From Flavobacteriaceae bacterium UBA1903 (lineage in GTDB: Bacteria > Bacteroidota > Bacteroidia > Flavobacteriales > Flavobacteriaceae), in the NCBI GenBank assembly GCA_002337605.1, contig DDGL01000016.1, positions 406,973 to 470,972 of the forward strand: 64,000 nucleotides of DNA, read 5' to 3'. This document shows, in pieces, positions 7,839 to 16,956 of this stretch; within the stretch, counting starts at the first letter, position 1, and every line of letters starts with the position of its first letter. The notes under the pieces are model-generated. The model was not told the DNA's origin, did no database searches, and saw only the letters and a program-made list of their open reading frames with translations. Made by a program: the position numbers and the translations under genes.

Positions 7839-10451
7839 ATGAACTCCAGCGAAATACGCTCTAAATTCTTACATTATTTTAAATCGAAAGAACACCAGAT
7901 TGTTCCTTCGGCACCCATGGTCCTTAAAAATGACCCTACCCTGATGTTTACTAACGCAGGGATGGTTCCATTTAAAGAATATTTCTTGGGGAATAAAGAA
8001 ATAAAGAATCCCAGAATTACCGATACCCAAAAATGCCTGCGTGTAAGTGGGAAACACAACGATCTGGAAGAAGTGGGGATGGATACCTATCACCACACCA
8101 TGTTTGAAATGCTGGGGAATTGGAGTTTTGGTGATTACTTTAAGAAAGAAGCCATTACCTGGGCCTGGGAACTGTTAACAGAAGTCTACGGCATAGATAA
8201 GGACATCCTGTATGTTACCATTTTTGAAGGTGATGCTGAGGACGATCTGGAGCGCGATACCCAGGCATATGACCTATGGAAACAATTTGTTGCCGAAGAT
8301 AGAATCCTAAACGGAAACAAAAAAGATAACTTCTGGGAGATGGGCGAGCAAGGGCCTTGTGGACCCTGTTCTGAAATTCACGTAGACATTCGTTCTGCTA
8401 AAGAAAAAGCAAAAGTTTCAGGCGCTAGTCTGGTGAATCAGGACCATCCGCAAGTAGTGGAAATCTGGAACCTGGTATTTATGCAGTTCAACCGAAAAGC
8501 AAATGGAAGCCTTGAAAAACTACCAGCGCAGCACGTAGATACCGGGATGGGCTTTGAGCGCCTTGCAATGGTCCTGCAAGGAAAACAAAGTAATTACGAT
8601 ACCGATGTGTTTACCCCGCTCATCCGTGAGGTAGAAGCCATTACCAACAGTACCTACGGTACAGACGAGAAAGTTGCCATTGCAATACGTGTGATTTCAG
8701 ATCACGTGCGTGCCGTGGCTTTTAGCATTGCAGACGGACAATTACCAAGTAATACGGGGGCAGGGTATGTAATTAGACGTATTTTAAGACGTGCTATCCG
8801 TTATGGTTTCACATTTCTGGATACTAAGGAGCCTTTTATCTTCAAATTAATTGATACGCTTACCAAACAAATGGGCGAGGCGTTCCCGGAATTGAAAAAA
8901 GAGAAAAATTTAATTACCAATGTAATAAAGGAAGAAGAAAAATCTTTTTTACGGACACTTTCTGATGGAATGGTACTTCTGGAAAATATTGTCAGTGCTT
9001 CAAAAGAAAAGGAAATATCGGGTGCCAAAGTTTTTGAACTTAAAGACACCTATGGCTTTCCAGAAGATCTTACAGAACTTATTCTACGAGAACGTGGTTA
9101 TACATACAATCATACTGAGTTTGAAAGTAAACTTAAAAAACAACAAGATAAAGCCAGAGAAGCTACCAAAGTTGCCACGGGCGATTGGGTGGTCTTAGAT
9201 GATGATACAGACGAAGAATTTGTAGGCTACGATACCCTGGAAACGAATGTGAAAATAACGAAGTATCGAAAAACTGAGAGCAAGAAAGAAGGCGAGCTTT
9301 ACCAGTTAGTTTTTAATCTAACACCTTTTTATCCTGAAGGTGGTGGGCAGGTAGGCGACAAGGGCTACCTGGAAGCACCAAATGGTGAGGTGGTATACAT
9401 TGTAGATACCAAAAAAGAAAACAATCTAATTGTTCATTTTGCTAAAAACCTACCACGTAGCACAGACGGCACTTTTAAAGCTGTTGTTGATACAAAACAG
9501 CGAAACAGAACGGCATCCAATCACACTGCCACACACTTGTTGCATCAAGCGCTCCGCAATATTTTAGGGGAGCACGTGGAGCAAAAGGGAAGTATGGTGC
9601 ACAGTGGGAATTTACGCTTTGATTTTTCACATTTCAGTAAAGTGACCGACGAACAGTTACGTGAAGTAGAAGATTTTGTAAATGCCAGAATTAGAGAGGG
9701 AATTGCGTTGGTAGAAAGACGTGGAATTCCTTATCAGCAAGCTATTGACGAAGGAGCTATCGCTTTGTTTGGGGAAAAATATGGCGATGCGGTACGCGCG
9801 ATAAAATTCGGGAAATCGATGGAATTGTGCGGAGGAACTCATGTACAGAATACGAGTGATGTATGGCACTTTATTATCACTTCAGAAGGGGCAGTTGCCA
9901 GCGGGATTAGACGTATTGAAGCCATTACGGGCGATGCTGCCAAAACCTATTTTGAAGATAGAAGCAAAATATTCAAAGACGTTCAAAAACTGTTGAACAA
10001 TACCAAAGACCCTGTTTCGGCAATTGAAAAAATACAAGAAGAAAACAACAGCCTGCAAAAGCAGGTAGATGAATTACTGAAAGACAAGGCAAAAAACATA
10101 AAAGGGGACCTCAAAAACGAAGTGGAAGTAGTGAACGGTGTTAATTTCTTAGCTAAAGAAGTAGATCTGGATGCTGGAGGTTTAAAAGACCTGGCATTTG
10201 AGTTGGGGGGCGAACTGGACAATCTTTTTATTTTATTTGGTTCCAAAAAAGAGGGGAAGGCTCTATTAGCGTGTTATATTTCCAAAGAATTAGTTGCTGA
10301 GAAAAACCTGAACGCCGGACAAATAGTGAGAGAGCTGGGAAAACATATCCAAGGCGGCGGTGGCGGACAACCATTTTTCGCTACTGCTGGAGGGAAGAAT
10401 ACAGAGGGGGTTGAGAAGGCGCTAGAGGCAGTTAAGAATTACATTGAATAA
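7839..10451 (+). CDS. alaS: Alanine--tRNA ligase
   Basis: 870 residues from ATG 7839, giving the standard N-terminus MNSSEIRSKFLHYF; an upstream in-frame TTG at 7764 would add 25 atypical residues and is rejected. Class II catalytic domain first (motif 2 region FTNAGMVPFKEYFLG, GPCGPCSEIH), then the editing domain with HTATHLLH and CGGTHV zinc-binding motifs, then the C-Ala domain ending GGGGGQPFFATAGG. It charges tRNA-Ala and edits Ser/Gly mischarging. Length is normal and all motifs are present. Divergent from the M23 peptidase. Confidence 0.98.
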   Translation: MNSSEIRSKFLHYFKSKEHQIVPSAPMVLKNDPTLMFTNAGMVPFKEYFLGNKEIKNPRITDTQKCLRVSGKHNDLEEVGMDTYHHTMFEMLGNWSFGDYFKKEAITWAWELLTEVYGIDKDILYVTIFEGDAEDDLERDTQAYDLWKQFVAEDRILNGNKKDNFWEMGEQGPCGPCSEIHVDIRSAKEKAKVSGASLVNQDHPQVVEIWNLVFMQFNRKANGSLEKLPAQHVDTGMGFERLAMVLQGKQSNYDTDVFTPLIREVEAITNSTYGTDEKVAIAIRVISDHVRAVAFSIADGQLPSNTGAGYVIRRILRRAIRYGFTFLDTKEPFIFKLIDTLTKQMGEAFPELKKEKNLITNVIKEEEKSFLRTLSDGMVLLENIVSASKEKEISGAKVFELKDTYGFPEDLTELILRERGYTYNHTEFESKLKKQQDKAREATKVATGDWVVLDDDTDEEFVGYDTLETNVKITKYRKTESKKEGELYQLVFNLTPFYPEGGGQVGDKGYLEAPNGEVVYIVDTKKENNLIVHFAKNLPRSTDGTFKAVVDTKQRNRTASNHTATHLLHQALRNILGEHVEQKGSMVHSGNLRFDFSHFSKVTDEQLREVEDFVNARIREGIALVERRGIPYQQAIDEGAIALFGEKYGDAVRAIKFGKSMELCGGTHVQNTSDVWHFIITSEGAVASGIRRIEAITGDAAKTYFEDRSKIFKDVQKLLNNTKDPVSAIEKIQEENNSLQKQVDELLKDKAKNIKGDLKNEVEVVNGVNFLAKEVDLDAGGLKDLAFELGGELDNLFILFGSKKEGKALLACYISKELVAEKNLNAGQIVRELGKHIQGGGGGQPFFATAGGKNTEGVEKALEAVKNYIE

Positions 10452-10515
10452 AGAGTAGACAGTAGTAGCAGCAGTTTGCAGTTTTTGTAATTGTACTGCC
10501 ACTGAAAATTGCGAG

Positions 10516-11478
10516 ATGAAATTACAAACAACCATACCGTTAACTCCTGAAAAAAACCAAATAGACTACACCTCTAAGGTGTTGTTGTTAGGGTCTTGTT
10601 TTACGGAAAATATAGGGGGGAAGCTGGATTATTTTAAGTTTCAGAATTTACAGAATCCTTTTGGGATCGTATTTCATCCTCTGGCACTACAGAACCTGGT
10701 GAAACGTGCAGTTACTAAGTTGCAGTTTACTGATGCCGATGTGTTTGAACGTGACGGACAGTGGTTTAGTTTTGAAGCACATTCTTCCATTACTGCAGCG
10801 ACAAAGAGCGACATGGTAATGTTACTGAATGAACTTCTGGAGCAATTTTCAAGCTATCTAACAAAAGCATCACATATCATCTTCACCTATGGAACAGCCT
10901 GGGTGTATCGGTACATAGCTTCAGATACTGTGGTTGCAAACTGTCATAAAATTCCACAGAAAGAATTTAAAAAGGAATTACTTTCAGTTCAAGAAATTTC
11001 AGCAAGTTTAGAGAGAACAGTTTCGATGATTTCAGAAGTAAATACTTCAGTAAAAATTATTACTACTGTTTCGCCCGTGCGACATCTAAAGGATGGTTTT
11101 GTGGAAAATACTCAAAGCAAATCACACTTAATTTCTGGTATCCATCAGTTCAAAAATCAGCTAGTTACAATCAGCAATTTACAAACGTATTATTTTCCTT
11201 CCTACGAACTTATGATGGACGAGCTACGAGACTATCGGTTTTACGGGGAAGATATGGTACACCCTAACGCTACAGCGGTACACTATATCTGGGAGAAATT
11301 TAAACTGGTTTGGATCGCTAACAAAACGGAGCAACTGCAAAAAGAGGTAGATACCATTCAAAAAGGACTGCAGCACCGTGCTTTTAATCCTAACAGTGAT
11401 GGGCATTTAAAGTTTCAGCAAGACTTGCAGCAGAAAATTGAGAAGGTGAAAAAAGCATTGCCTTTTGTGAATTTTTAG
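10516..11478 (+). CDS. GSCFA domain-containing protein
   Basis: 320 residues with the family-naming motif near the N-terminus (LLLGSCFTENIG, about residues 24-35), followed by NPFGIVFHPL and a Y-rich middle region, and DMVHPNATAVHYIWEKF near residue 250. The pattern of a GS motif near the start and a D-x-x-H motif late is like that of GDSL/SGNH hydrolases, so an esterase activity is plausible, but the family has no firmly assigned substrate. No signal peptide, so cytoplasmic. It follows alaS by 64 nt on the same strand and may be cotranscribed. Confidence 0.9.
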   Translation: MKLQTTIPLTPEKNQIDYTSKVLLLGSCFTENIGGKLDYFKFQNLQNPFGIVFHPLALQNLVKRAVTKLQFTDADVFERDGQWFSFEAHSSITAATKSDMVMLLNELLEQFSSYLTKASHIIFTYGTAWVYRYIASDTVVANCHKIPQKEFKKELLSVQEISASLERTVSMISEVNTSVKIITTVSPVRHLKDGFVENTQSKSHLISGIHQFKNQLVTISNLQTYYFPSYELMMDELRDYRFYGEDMVHPNATAVHYIWEKFKLVWIANKTEQLQKEVDTIQKGLQHRAFNPNSDGHLKFQQDLQQKIEKVKKALPFVNF

Positions 11479-11578
11479 AAAAACAAACCTCACACCTCAA
11501 CTATATTTCTAAATTTCGTTTTTCATAGTTCTATTTTCTAGCTCGTACTTCGTAAATCGTATGTCGTAAAATCATTTA

Positions 11579-11605
11579 TACGTCAATTGCCCTATTGATT
11601 GCCCT
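11579..11605 (+). promoter_or_regulatory. Operator-like element, copy 1 (TACGTCAATTGCCCTA ...)
   Basis: The 27-nt stretch is the same as the one at 12465-12492 except for a single-base indel. Its first 16 bases match 14 of 16 positions of the perfect palindrome at 16645-16660. The second half repeats TTGCCCT. A TTG within the element is 16 nt before CATCTTTG (11618-11625), a near match to TAnnTTTG, so the element overlaps the expected -33 region of the promoter. The start codon of the lipoprotein is 73 nt downstream of the element start. Confidence 0.7.
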
Positions 11606-11651
11606 TGTCGTATCACGCATCTTTGTACCATAAACTTAAAAACCTTTAATT

Positions 11652-12164
11652 ATGAAAACTTTAAAAAATGTAATGCTTGTACTTGTAATGAGTCTGGCAA
11701 TAGTATCTTGTAAAAAAGATGATGACGGTGGAGATGATCCGCAGGGTGGTACAGGAACACTTACTGCCAACGTAGGTGGTGCATCTTATTCAGCAACTTT
11801 TGGTATAACTGCACAGCTATCTGGAAGTGGCGCTTCTCAGGCTCTGGCAATTTCAGGAGGTACAGCAGACTCTGAAAACTTACAAATGATAATCCAAGGG
11901 TTTGATGGGGAAGGTACTTATGATCTGAGTTTTGTAAATATTGGAACTTATACAATTCTAACCGACATTAACGATCCTATGAGCGCTATAATTTATTCAA
12001 CTGTAGGGGATGCACAATCTGTAAATGGTGAGGTAAATGTTTCCAGTTTCGATGGGAATATTGCAAAAGGTACTTTTGAATTTACCGCTATCAATTTAGA
12101 TGATGCTTCAGATATTAAAGAAGTAACTAATGGTGAGTTTAACATCGAGGTAACTAATCAATAA
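11652..12164 (+). CDS. Secreted lipoprotein of unknown function (DUF6252-like beta protein)
   Basis: 170 residues. Signal peptide with lipobox SLAIVSC (Cys about residue 20), then an Asp/Gly-rich linker (KKDDDGGDDPQGG), then a beta-rich domain (TLTANVGGASYSATF, EGTYDLSFVNIG, GNIAKGTFEFTAINLDD). The pattern of a short beta-sandwich with a KGTFEFTA strand resembles the DUF6252 lipoprotein group of Bacteroidota; that assignment is tentative. It is likely attached to the outer membrane or surface. It has its own promoter with the operator-like element and is followed by a hairpin terminator, so it is monocistronic. Confidence 0.75.
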   Translation: MKTLKNVMLVLVMSLAIVSCKKDDDGGDDPQGGTGTLTANVGGASYSATFGITAQLSGSGASQALAISGGTADSENLQMIIQGFDGEGTYDLSFVNIGTYTILTDINDPMSAIIYSTVGDAQSVNGEVNVSSFDGNIAKGTFEFTAINLDDASDIKEVTNGEFNIEVTNQ

Positions 12165-12179
12165 ACAATAACATTTAAG

Positions 12180-12203
12180 AAAAATCTCAATAATGAGGTT
12201 TTT
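12180..12203 (+). terminator. Intrinsic terminator after the 11652 lipoprotein gene
   Basis: A 10-bp stem AAAAATCTCA / TGAGGTTTTT with loop ATAA and one G-T wobble ends in five T residues, starting 16 nt after the stop codon. Confidence 0.7.
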
Positions 12204-12211
12204 ACGTGGAG

Positions 12212-12248
12212 CCGGGAGCAGAACTGTATGTTCTTCTTCCGGTTTTTT
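12212..12248 (+). terminator. Second hairpin with T-tract
   Basis: CCGGGAGCAGAAC pairs with GTTCTTCTTCCGG around TGTAT, with one mismatch and one wobble, followed by six T residues. It lies just after the first terminator and may be a backup terminator or the 3' end of a short transcript. Confidence 0.45.
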
Positions 12249-12387
12249 GCTGCCATACGATTTTGAAAAAGCAAAATCACTCAGCAACCCCTATATACTA
12301 TTTTTAAAATGAAATTAATTTATAAACTAAACAAAATACTTTCTTTCCGATTTCCTGAAGGTGAATAACATACCAGTTTATAATTTA

Positions 12388-12430
12388 GGGCGAGCTTTAG
12401 CAGCCCGTGCACTACAGCAACTTTAGTTGC
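12388..12430. repeat. Twin small hairpins of the nCTTTAGn type in the 375-bp gap before 12540
   Basis: The gap between the lipoprotein and the propeller gene (12165-12539) holds two terminators, then an AT-rich stretch, then two short hairpins: GGGC(GAGCTTTAGCA)GCCC at 12388-12405 and GCAACTTTAGTTGC at 12417-12430, then the operator-like element. Similar CTTTAG-centred hairpins (also 27838-27855) look like dispersed intergenic elements. I see no open frame in the gap. Confidence 0.4.
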
Positions 12431-12464
12431 GTCCTACCGTCTGCCAACTAACAACCAAAAAGAA

Positions 12465-12492
12465 TACGTCAATTGCCCTATTGAATTGCCCT
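12465..12492 (+). promoter_or_regulatory. Operator-like element, copy 2
   Basis: 28 nt, matching 11579-11605 at every position apart from one extra A. It is followed at the same place by GCATCTTTAC (candidate -7 region at 12503-12510) and by the start codon 75 nt from the element start, against 73 nt in copy 1. Two promoters of this kind only 0.9 kb apart point to shared control of the lipoprotein and the propeller protein. Confidence 0.7.
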
Positions 12493-12539
12493 AAAGCAAG
12501 TTGCATCTTTACAGTATCAATTTGTAAAAACCTTATACT

Positions 12540-14399
12540 ATGAAAATTTCAACAACAATCAATACATTGCTATGTGTCCTATTACTAGGAAGTGTAGCCC
12601 TGGCTCAAAAAGCCGAAACACCGGATTATAGATATGATACTGGTGCAAAAATTAACGAAATGACCTTGACACAAGGCGGAACAATGGTCGTTGCTACCAA
12701 CGACGGTTTAGTGGGGATAAAACCGGGTAGCAACGACCTTTTGTTCAATTTTACTGAGTACGGACGTGTAAAACCCGAGGAGCTATTATATGTGCCCAAT
12801 GCACCTTATGTAATTGTTTCTCAGGGAGGATTTGCGGGCATTACTTCAAAGAAGTCTGTGATAGATTATATCTCTGGTAAAACCTTATTTACTACAGAAG
12901 GCAATGGTTGGAAATCTGTCTACACCTGTGACGTTATGATGCCTCAAAATAAACTTGTTGTAACTGGGCAACGCACTTCCAAAGAAGATTTTGCTGCTCA
13001 GGTTGCGGTATATGACCTTAACACTGGACAAGAAGATTACAAGTTTGACATGGCTGGAAAAGGAGGAACATTTGACCCTACAGCGGTCATGACAGGAACT
13101 CCACTATTACTTAAAAACAGCCTTGTATTACCAACGACTAAAGGCTTGTATGCAAAAAAAGCGCAAACAGGGGAAACCTTATGGAGTGCTAAGATTAAAG
13201 ACGTGAATTGGTTAACTGCCAGCGCAGACGAAAAAGATATTTATGCATTTGATGTTAATGATAATTTTTCCAAAACCGAAATCAATAAAATAGGTACCAA
13301 TGGGGAAGAATTATGGAAGGATAATGTAAAAGTAAAAGGAGTGATAACCAATTTCGAAATTTTACCGCAAGGCTTAGCGATAGTAAGTAACACATACAAC
13401 GAAGGGAAAAGTGTGTTTGCGGGAGCTTCGGAATCTAAGATCGCAATGTTAAGTGCTGCCAACGGAGAAGACTTGTGGGACAAAGCGCCAAAAACGAAAG
13501 GGTATGTGCAGCATTTTTATATTATGGAGGATGGTATTCTCTTTGGAATTCAAGAGGGCGGAATTAATAAAGTGTCCTACGATGGTAAAACACTCTTCAA
13601 AAAACCTTTAAAAACAGGAGAAAATATTCTGACGATGGCCGAAACAGATCAGGGCTTAATTTATATTACTTCTGAAGATGCCAATATTGTAAATATGAAC
13701 ACAGGTGAAAAGGTATGGGACAAACCGCTAAAGTATAAAAGAGCAGATGCAATATCGTCTACATTCGACAGAAAAAATAACCGCTATTTAATTAGCGCAG
13801 ACGAACAATTGTATGCTGTTGACGCTGCAAGCGGAAAGGTAAGTGATTTTGCAAAAACCAAATTTGACGGAAAAGAAGCGCCCACCAGTGTAGCGATACG
13901 TAACGGTGGAATTTTATTAACAAGTGACCAAAACCTCGCAATGCTGGACTGGGAAGGAAAACCCACATGGCAGGAATATTATAGAGCTCCCGGTAAAAGT
14001 GCTTTTGGAGCCATTTTAGCAGGAGTTGCAGCAGTTGCTTCAGCAACAGGAAGTGTGGTTGCAGCAAACTCCTCCATACGAAATAGAATTGCAAAATACG
14101 ATTCGCAAGCAGACAGAGATGCAGAACTGGCTGGAGGGCTGGCGGCGGCTAGCGGGGCTTCAGTTTCAGAGATGTTGAAACGTTTTAAGGCAACAGCAGC
14201 CACAGCAAATGCACAGTTTATCTTAACTAAATTAGACGACGGCATTGGACTTGTGAAAATAAATAAAGACACAGGGGCAAAAGAAAAAGAGATTGTACTC
14301 AAGGATAAAAAGCCAGAATACCAGGTAGATGATATTGGTGGAATTTTGTATTACAAGGCAGACAACAATTCAATTTTTGCATACGATCTTAAAAAGTAA
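12540..14399 (+). CDS. Secreted PQQ-like beta-propeller repeat protein
   Basis: 619 residues with a signal peptide (hydrophobic 8-21, cleavage near ALAQ). The body has many propeller blades of the PQQ/WD-like type with A-x-x-G-x-x-x-W signatures (KAQTGETLWSAKI, AANGEDLWDKAP, MNTGEKVWDKPL, DAASGKVSDF). Around residues 485-550 the fold is interrupted by an Ala/Gly-rich hydrophobic insertion (GAILAGVAAVASATGS) and a charged helix, after which the last blades resume. BamB-like scaffolding or a quinoprotein role are possible, but no catalytic residues are identifiable. The promoter resembles that of the 11652 gene; a terminator follows at 14458. Confidence 0.8.
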   Translation: MKISTTINTLLCVLLLGSVALAQKAETPDYRYDTGAKINEMTLTQGGTMVVATNDGLVGIKPGSNDLLFNFTEYGRVKPEELLYVPNAPYVIVSQGGFAGITSKKSVIDYISGKTLFTTEGNGWKSVYTCDVMMPQNKLVVTGQRTSKEDFAAQVAVYDLNTGQEDYKFDMAGKGGTFDPTAVMTGTPLLLKNSLVLPTTKGLYAKKAQTGETLWSAKIKDVNWLTASADEKDIYAFDVNDNFSKTEINKIGTNGEELWKDNVKVKGVITNFEILPQGLAIVSNTYNEGKSVFAGASESKIAMLSAANGEDLWDKAPKTKGYVQHFYIMEDGILFGIQEGGINKVSYDGKTLFKKPLKTGENILTMAETDQGLIYITSEDANIVNMNTGEKVWDKPLKYKRADAISSTFDRKNNRYLISADEQLYAVDAASGKVSDFAKTKFDGKEAPTSVAIRNGGILLTSDQNLAMLDWEGKPTWQEYYRAPGKSAFGAILAGVAAVASATGSVVAANSSIRNRIAKYDSQADRDAELAGGLAAASGASVSEMLKRFKATAATANAQFILTKLDDGIGLVKINKDTGAKEKEIVLKDKKPEYQVDDIGGILYYKADNNSIFAYDLKK

Positions 14400-14457
14400 T
14401 AACTAACCAAGTTATATTTCGAAAATAGAGTTGAGGAGTTCTATTTTTATAGTGAAG

Positions 14458-14487
14458 ATACCCCATGATACTATGGGGTATTTTTTT
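14458..14487 (+). terminator. Intrinsic terminator after the propeller gene
   Basis: A perfect 9-bp stem ATACCCCAT / ATGGGGTAT with a 6-nt loop is followed by seven T residues. An additional AT-rich hairpin (14422-14447) lies just upstream. Confidence 0.85.
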
Positions 14488-14607
14488 AAAACAGTACTTT
14501 AGAATGCGCTATACCCTCTAAGATACCATTGAACATAAAGCCTGAAAAAAATAAGCGAGACGATCGGTATAAAGCGTCTAAATGTACATAGGTATAAAAG
14601 TAGGTTT

Positions 14608-14640
14608 GTTGGGTTCAGTATGTGTTTTTGTTTACATTTG
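14608..14640 (+). promoter_or_regulatory. Candidate promoter of the TPR histidine kinase (TTG-N21-TACATTTG)
   Basis: TACATTTG at 14633-14640 matches TAnnTTTG exactly and a TTG lies 21 nt upstream (14609-14611). The ATG at 14665 follows 24 nt after the -7 element, leaving a short leader. This also argues against the earlier in-frame ATG at 14620, which would lie inside the promoter. Confidence 0.55.
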
Positions 14641-14664
14641 AATGTATCTGTTAATCAATGCAGT

Positions 14665-16641
14665 ATGAAAAAATTTATCCTTTTATCCTTTTTTTTAGTT
14701 GCAACTATTAATACTGCTCAGGAAACGGTGAAAAACATAGATAGTTTGTTAACCGCATTAGTCCAAACCTCTTCGGACACTACCAAAGTTATTCTATACC
14801 AAAAAATTGCAGGACATTATAATGTAACAGCGCTGGATAGTGCTAAAGGGTTCTCCCTGGAAGGATTAAGACTTGCCCGAAAACTAAACTTCCCAAAAGG
14901 CGAGTGGATGAACCTGAATGCGCTAGGCAATTATTACGAACGCAAAACCTTGTACGATAGTGCTATGGTGCACTACAACAACGCCTTAAAGATCATCGAT
15001 AAAACCAATTCAGATAAAGGCCGTGCTATTGTGTACAACAATATTGGGATGGTAGATATTAGAAAAGGAGATTATCAAAAAGCCTTGCAGGTGCTTTTTT
15101 CAGCCTTACGGGCCGAAGAAAATCTAAAGAATAGAACTGGCATTGCGCAAAGCTATAACAATATTGGGGTAGTACATTATTACCTTCAGAATTATGACAA
15201 AGCTACAGAGTACCTTCTCAAAGCATTGGACGAACAAGAACAGCTAGGAAATATAAGTGGGTTACAACAGGGGTATAACAACGTAGGGGCTATTTTTGAT
15301 TATCAGCAAAAGTACCCGGAAGCCATCGAAATCTATCAAAAAGCACTGGATATAAGCAAAGATCTGGGAGACAGAATTCTGGAGGCATCAAATCTTGCAA
15401 ACATTGCGTTGGCATACACTAAAATACCAGATTTCGAAAAGGCAGACGATTTCTTTCAGCAATCTATAACTGTGAGAGAGGCGATTGGAGATAAAAAAGG
15501 GTTGGCACATTCATATACCTCATACGGGGAAAATTTACGGTTGCAAAAGCGATATGCGCTGGCAAAACGCTATTTGGAAGAAGGGCTGCAGTATGCCGAA
15601 GAAAACAAATTAAAACTCTCTAGCAAAGAAGCCTACAGTTCTCTGGCAGAATTAGCCAAAGATGAGGAAAAACCCTCTGTTGAAGCTGATTATCTCCGAA
15701 AATATATTGCAATAAACGATTCTATTCTGGACGAAACAAAAGCTAAAGCTATAGAAGAATTAGAAACAAAATACGAAACTGAAAAAAAAGAAAATCAAAT
15801 TCTGCAACAGCGCGCCCAACTGGCTGAAAAGGATCTTGAAGTCCGTAGAAAAAACACCTTGATCTATGGTGGTTTTGGCTTGGCACTCTTACTGGGTTTA
15901 CTGGGCTATCTTTTCTATAACCAACAAAAATTAAAAAATAACCAGCTTAAAAAAGAGGCCGAGTTGCAAAGTGCCTTGTCCAAAATTGAAACACAAAACA
16001 AATTACAAGAACAACGATTACGCATTTCAAGAGACCTACACGATAACATTGGCTCGCAGCTTACATTTGTAACCTCTTCCATAGATAATCTAAAATATGC
16101 TCTGGAAGGAAGCAACGAAAAAGTAACCCAAAGACTGGGCTATATTAGCGAATTTACCACACAGACCATCTATGAACTTCGGGACACCATTTGGGCGATG
16201 AATAAAACTACAATTACTTCAGAAGACCTTCAGGTACGTATCGCCAATTTTATTGAGAAAGCAGGGAAGGCAACAGATGGGGTGTCGTTTGTTTTTAACG
16301 TGGGGGAAGAGGTTTCAGAAAAGACATTCACATCGGTTCAGGGCATGAACATGTACCGTATTATTCAGGAAGCAGTAAACAATTCACTAAAGTATGCCAA
16401 TGCAAAACATATTTCAGTACACCTAAAAAAGACTGATGAAATACCAGAGCAGGAAAAAGCAGGATCTCAAACGCAACAGCTAAAAATTCAGATTGAAGAT
16501 GATGGTGTTGGTTTTAATGAAGCGACTATTGAAGCAGGGAATGGGTTGGCCAATATTAGAAAACGTACTAAGGATATAAAGGGTGTGGCTACCATTGTTT
16601 CTGAAGAGCATAAAGGAACCATAATTACAGTTGTTTTTTAA
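14665..16641 (+). CDS. TPR-containing sensor histidine kinase (HisKA_3, NarL-type)
   Basis: 658 residues from ATG 14665. Signal peptide (1-19), then about six to seven tetratricopeptide repeats (about 45-345; for example AIVYNNIGMVDIRKGDYQKA), a coiled coil, one membrane helix (about 399-418), a second coiled coil, a HisKA_3 dimerisation domain with phosphoacceptor H459 (RISRDLHDNIGSQL), and a HATPase domain with N-box NNSLKYANA and G-box DDGVGF, GNGLANI. The TPR sensor is periplasmic. The signal is unknown; TPRs usually sense protein or peptide ligands. The cognate regulator is probably the LuxR-type protein at 17055. Confidence 0.92.
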   Translation: MKKFILLSFFLVATINTAQETVKNIDSLLTALVQTSSDTTKVILYQKIAGHYNVTALDSAKGFSLEGLRLARKLNFPKGEWMNLNALGNYYERKTLYDSAMVHYNNALKIIDKTNSDKGRAIVYNNIGMVDIRKGDYQKALQVLFSALRAEENLKNRTGIAQSYNNIGVVHYYLQNYDKATEYLLKALDEQEQLGNISGLQQGYNNVGAIFDYQQKYPEAIEIYQKALDISKDLGDRILEASNLANIALAYTKIPDFEKADDFFQQSITVREAIGDKKGLAHSYTSYGENLRLQKRYALAKRYLEEGLQYAEENKLKLSSKEAYSSLAELAKDEEKPSVEADYLRKYIAINDSILDETKAKAIEELETKYETEKKENQILQQRAQLAEKDLEVRRKNTLIYGGFGLALLLGLLGYLFYNQQKLKNNQLKKEAELQSALSKIETQNKLQEQRLRISRDLHDNIGSQLTFVTSSIDNLKYALEGSNEKVTQRLGYISEFTTQTIYELRDTIWAMNKTTITSEDLQVRIANFIEKAGKATDGVSFVFNVGEEVSEKTFTSVQGMNMYRIIQEAVNNSLKYANAKHISVHLKKTDEIPEQEKAGSQTQQLKIQIEDDGVGFNEATIEAGNGLANIRKRTKDIKGVATIVSEEHKGTIITVVF

Positions 16642-16644
16642 AAC

Positions 16645-16660
16645 TACGGCAATTGCCGTA
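16645..16660 (+). promoter_or_regulatory. Perfect 16-bp palindrome TACGGCAATTGCCGTA, operator candidate
   Basis: The palindrome starts 3 nt after the histidine kinase stop and 63 nt before the ATG of the small membrane protein. It shares TACGnCAATTGCCnTA with the elements before 11652 and 12540. No T-tract follows, so it is not a terminator. The dyad length suits a dimeric NarL/LuxR-type regulator, and such a regulator is encoded 0.4 kb downstream. A weaker look-alike (TACCAATTG...CCTATTTGCC, 17001-17023) precedes that regulator gene. Confidence 0.65.
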
Positions 16661-16707
16661 TAGGGCGCACGGTAAAAAGTATGTAAGTTTACTTGTATTC
16701 ATTTACT

Positions 16708-16956
16708 ATGACTATAATTCAGATACTCATACTGTTTGCTGTGTTTTTTCTGTGTATTGTAAGTGTTCTGGTATTTTATTTTCAGAATAAAAAAGAACAA
16801 CAGCTACATATACAATCAGTTAGGCTATGTATGAAGCAGATTAAAAAAAATAAAAAGCAGGTACAGTTACGAAATACCTATTTGAACCACTATAATTTTA
16901 TAAAACAAAACCTAAATGAAGCCTTGCACGTACAACATGAAATTGACCTTACCTAA
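16708..16956 (+). CDS. Small single-pass membrane protein between histidine kinase and response regulator
   Basis: 82 residues from ATG 16708. One N-terminal membrane helix (about 3-25, IIQILILFAVFFLCIVSVLV) is followed by a strongly basic, Gln/Lys-rich helix (KKEQQLHIQSVRLC, KQIKKNKKQVQL). No family recognised. It lies between the kinase and its probable regulator, behind the perfect palindrome, so it may be an accessory component of the signalling pathway or a regulated output. The frame has normal composition for the region and no overlap with neighbours, which supports it being a real gene, but expression is unproven. Confidence 0.6.
   Translation: MTIIQILILFAVFFLCIVSVLVFYFQNKKEQQLHIQSVRLCMKQIKKNKKQVQLRNTYLNHYNFIKQNLNEALHVQHEIDLT

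Noticed and set aside
16645..16660. Palindrome as rho-independent terminator of the histidine kinase gene
   Set aside because: No T-tract follows and the dyad is shared with two upstream promoter regions, so an operator is the better reading.
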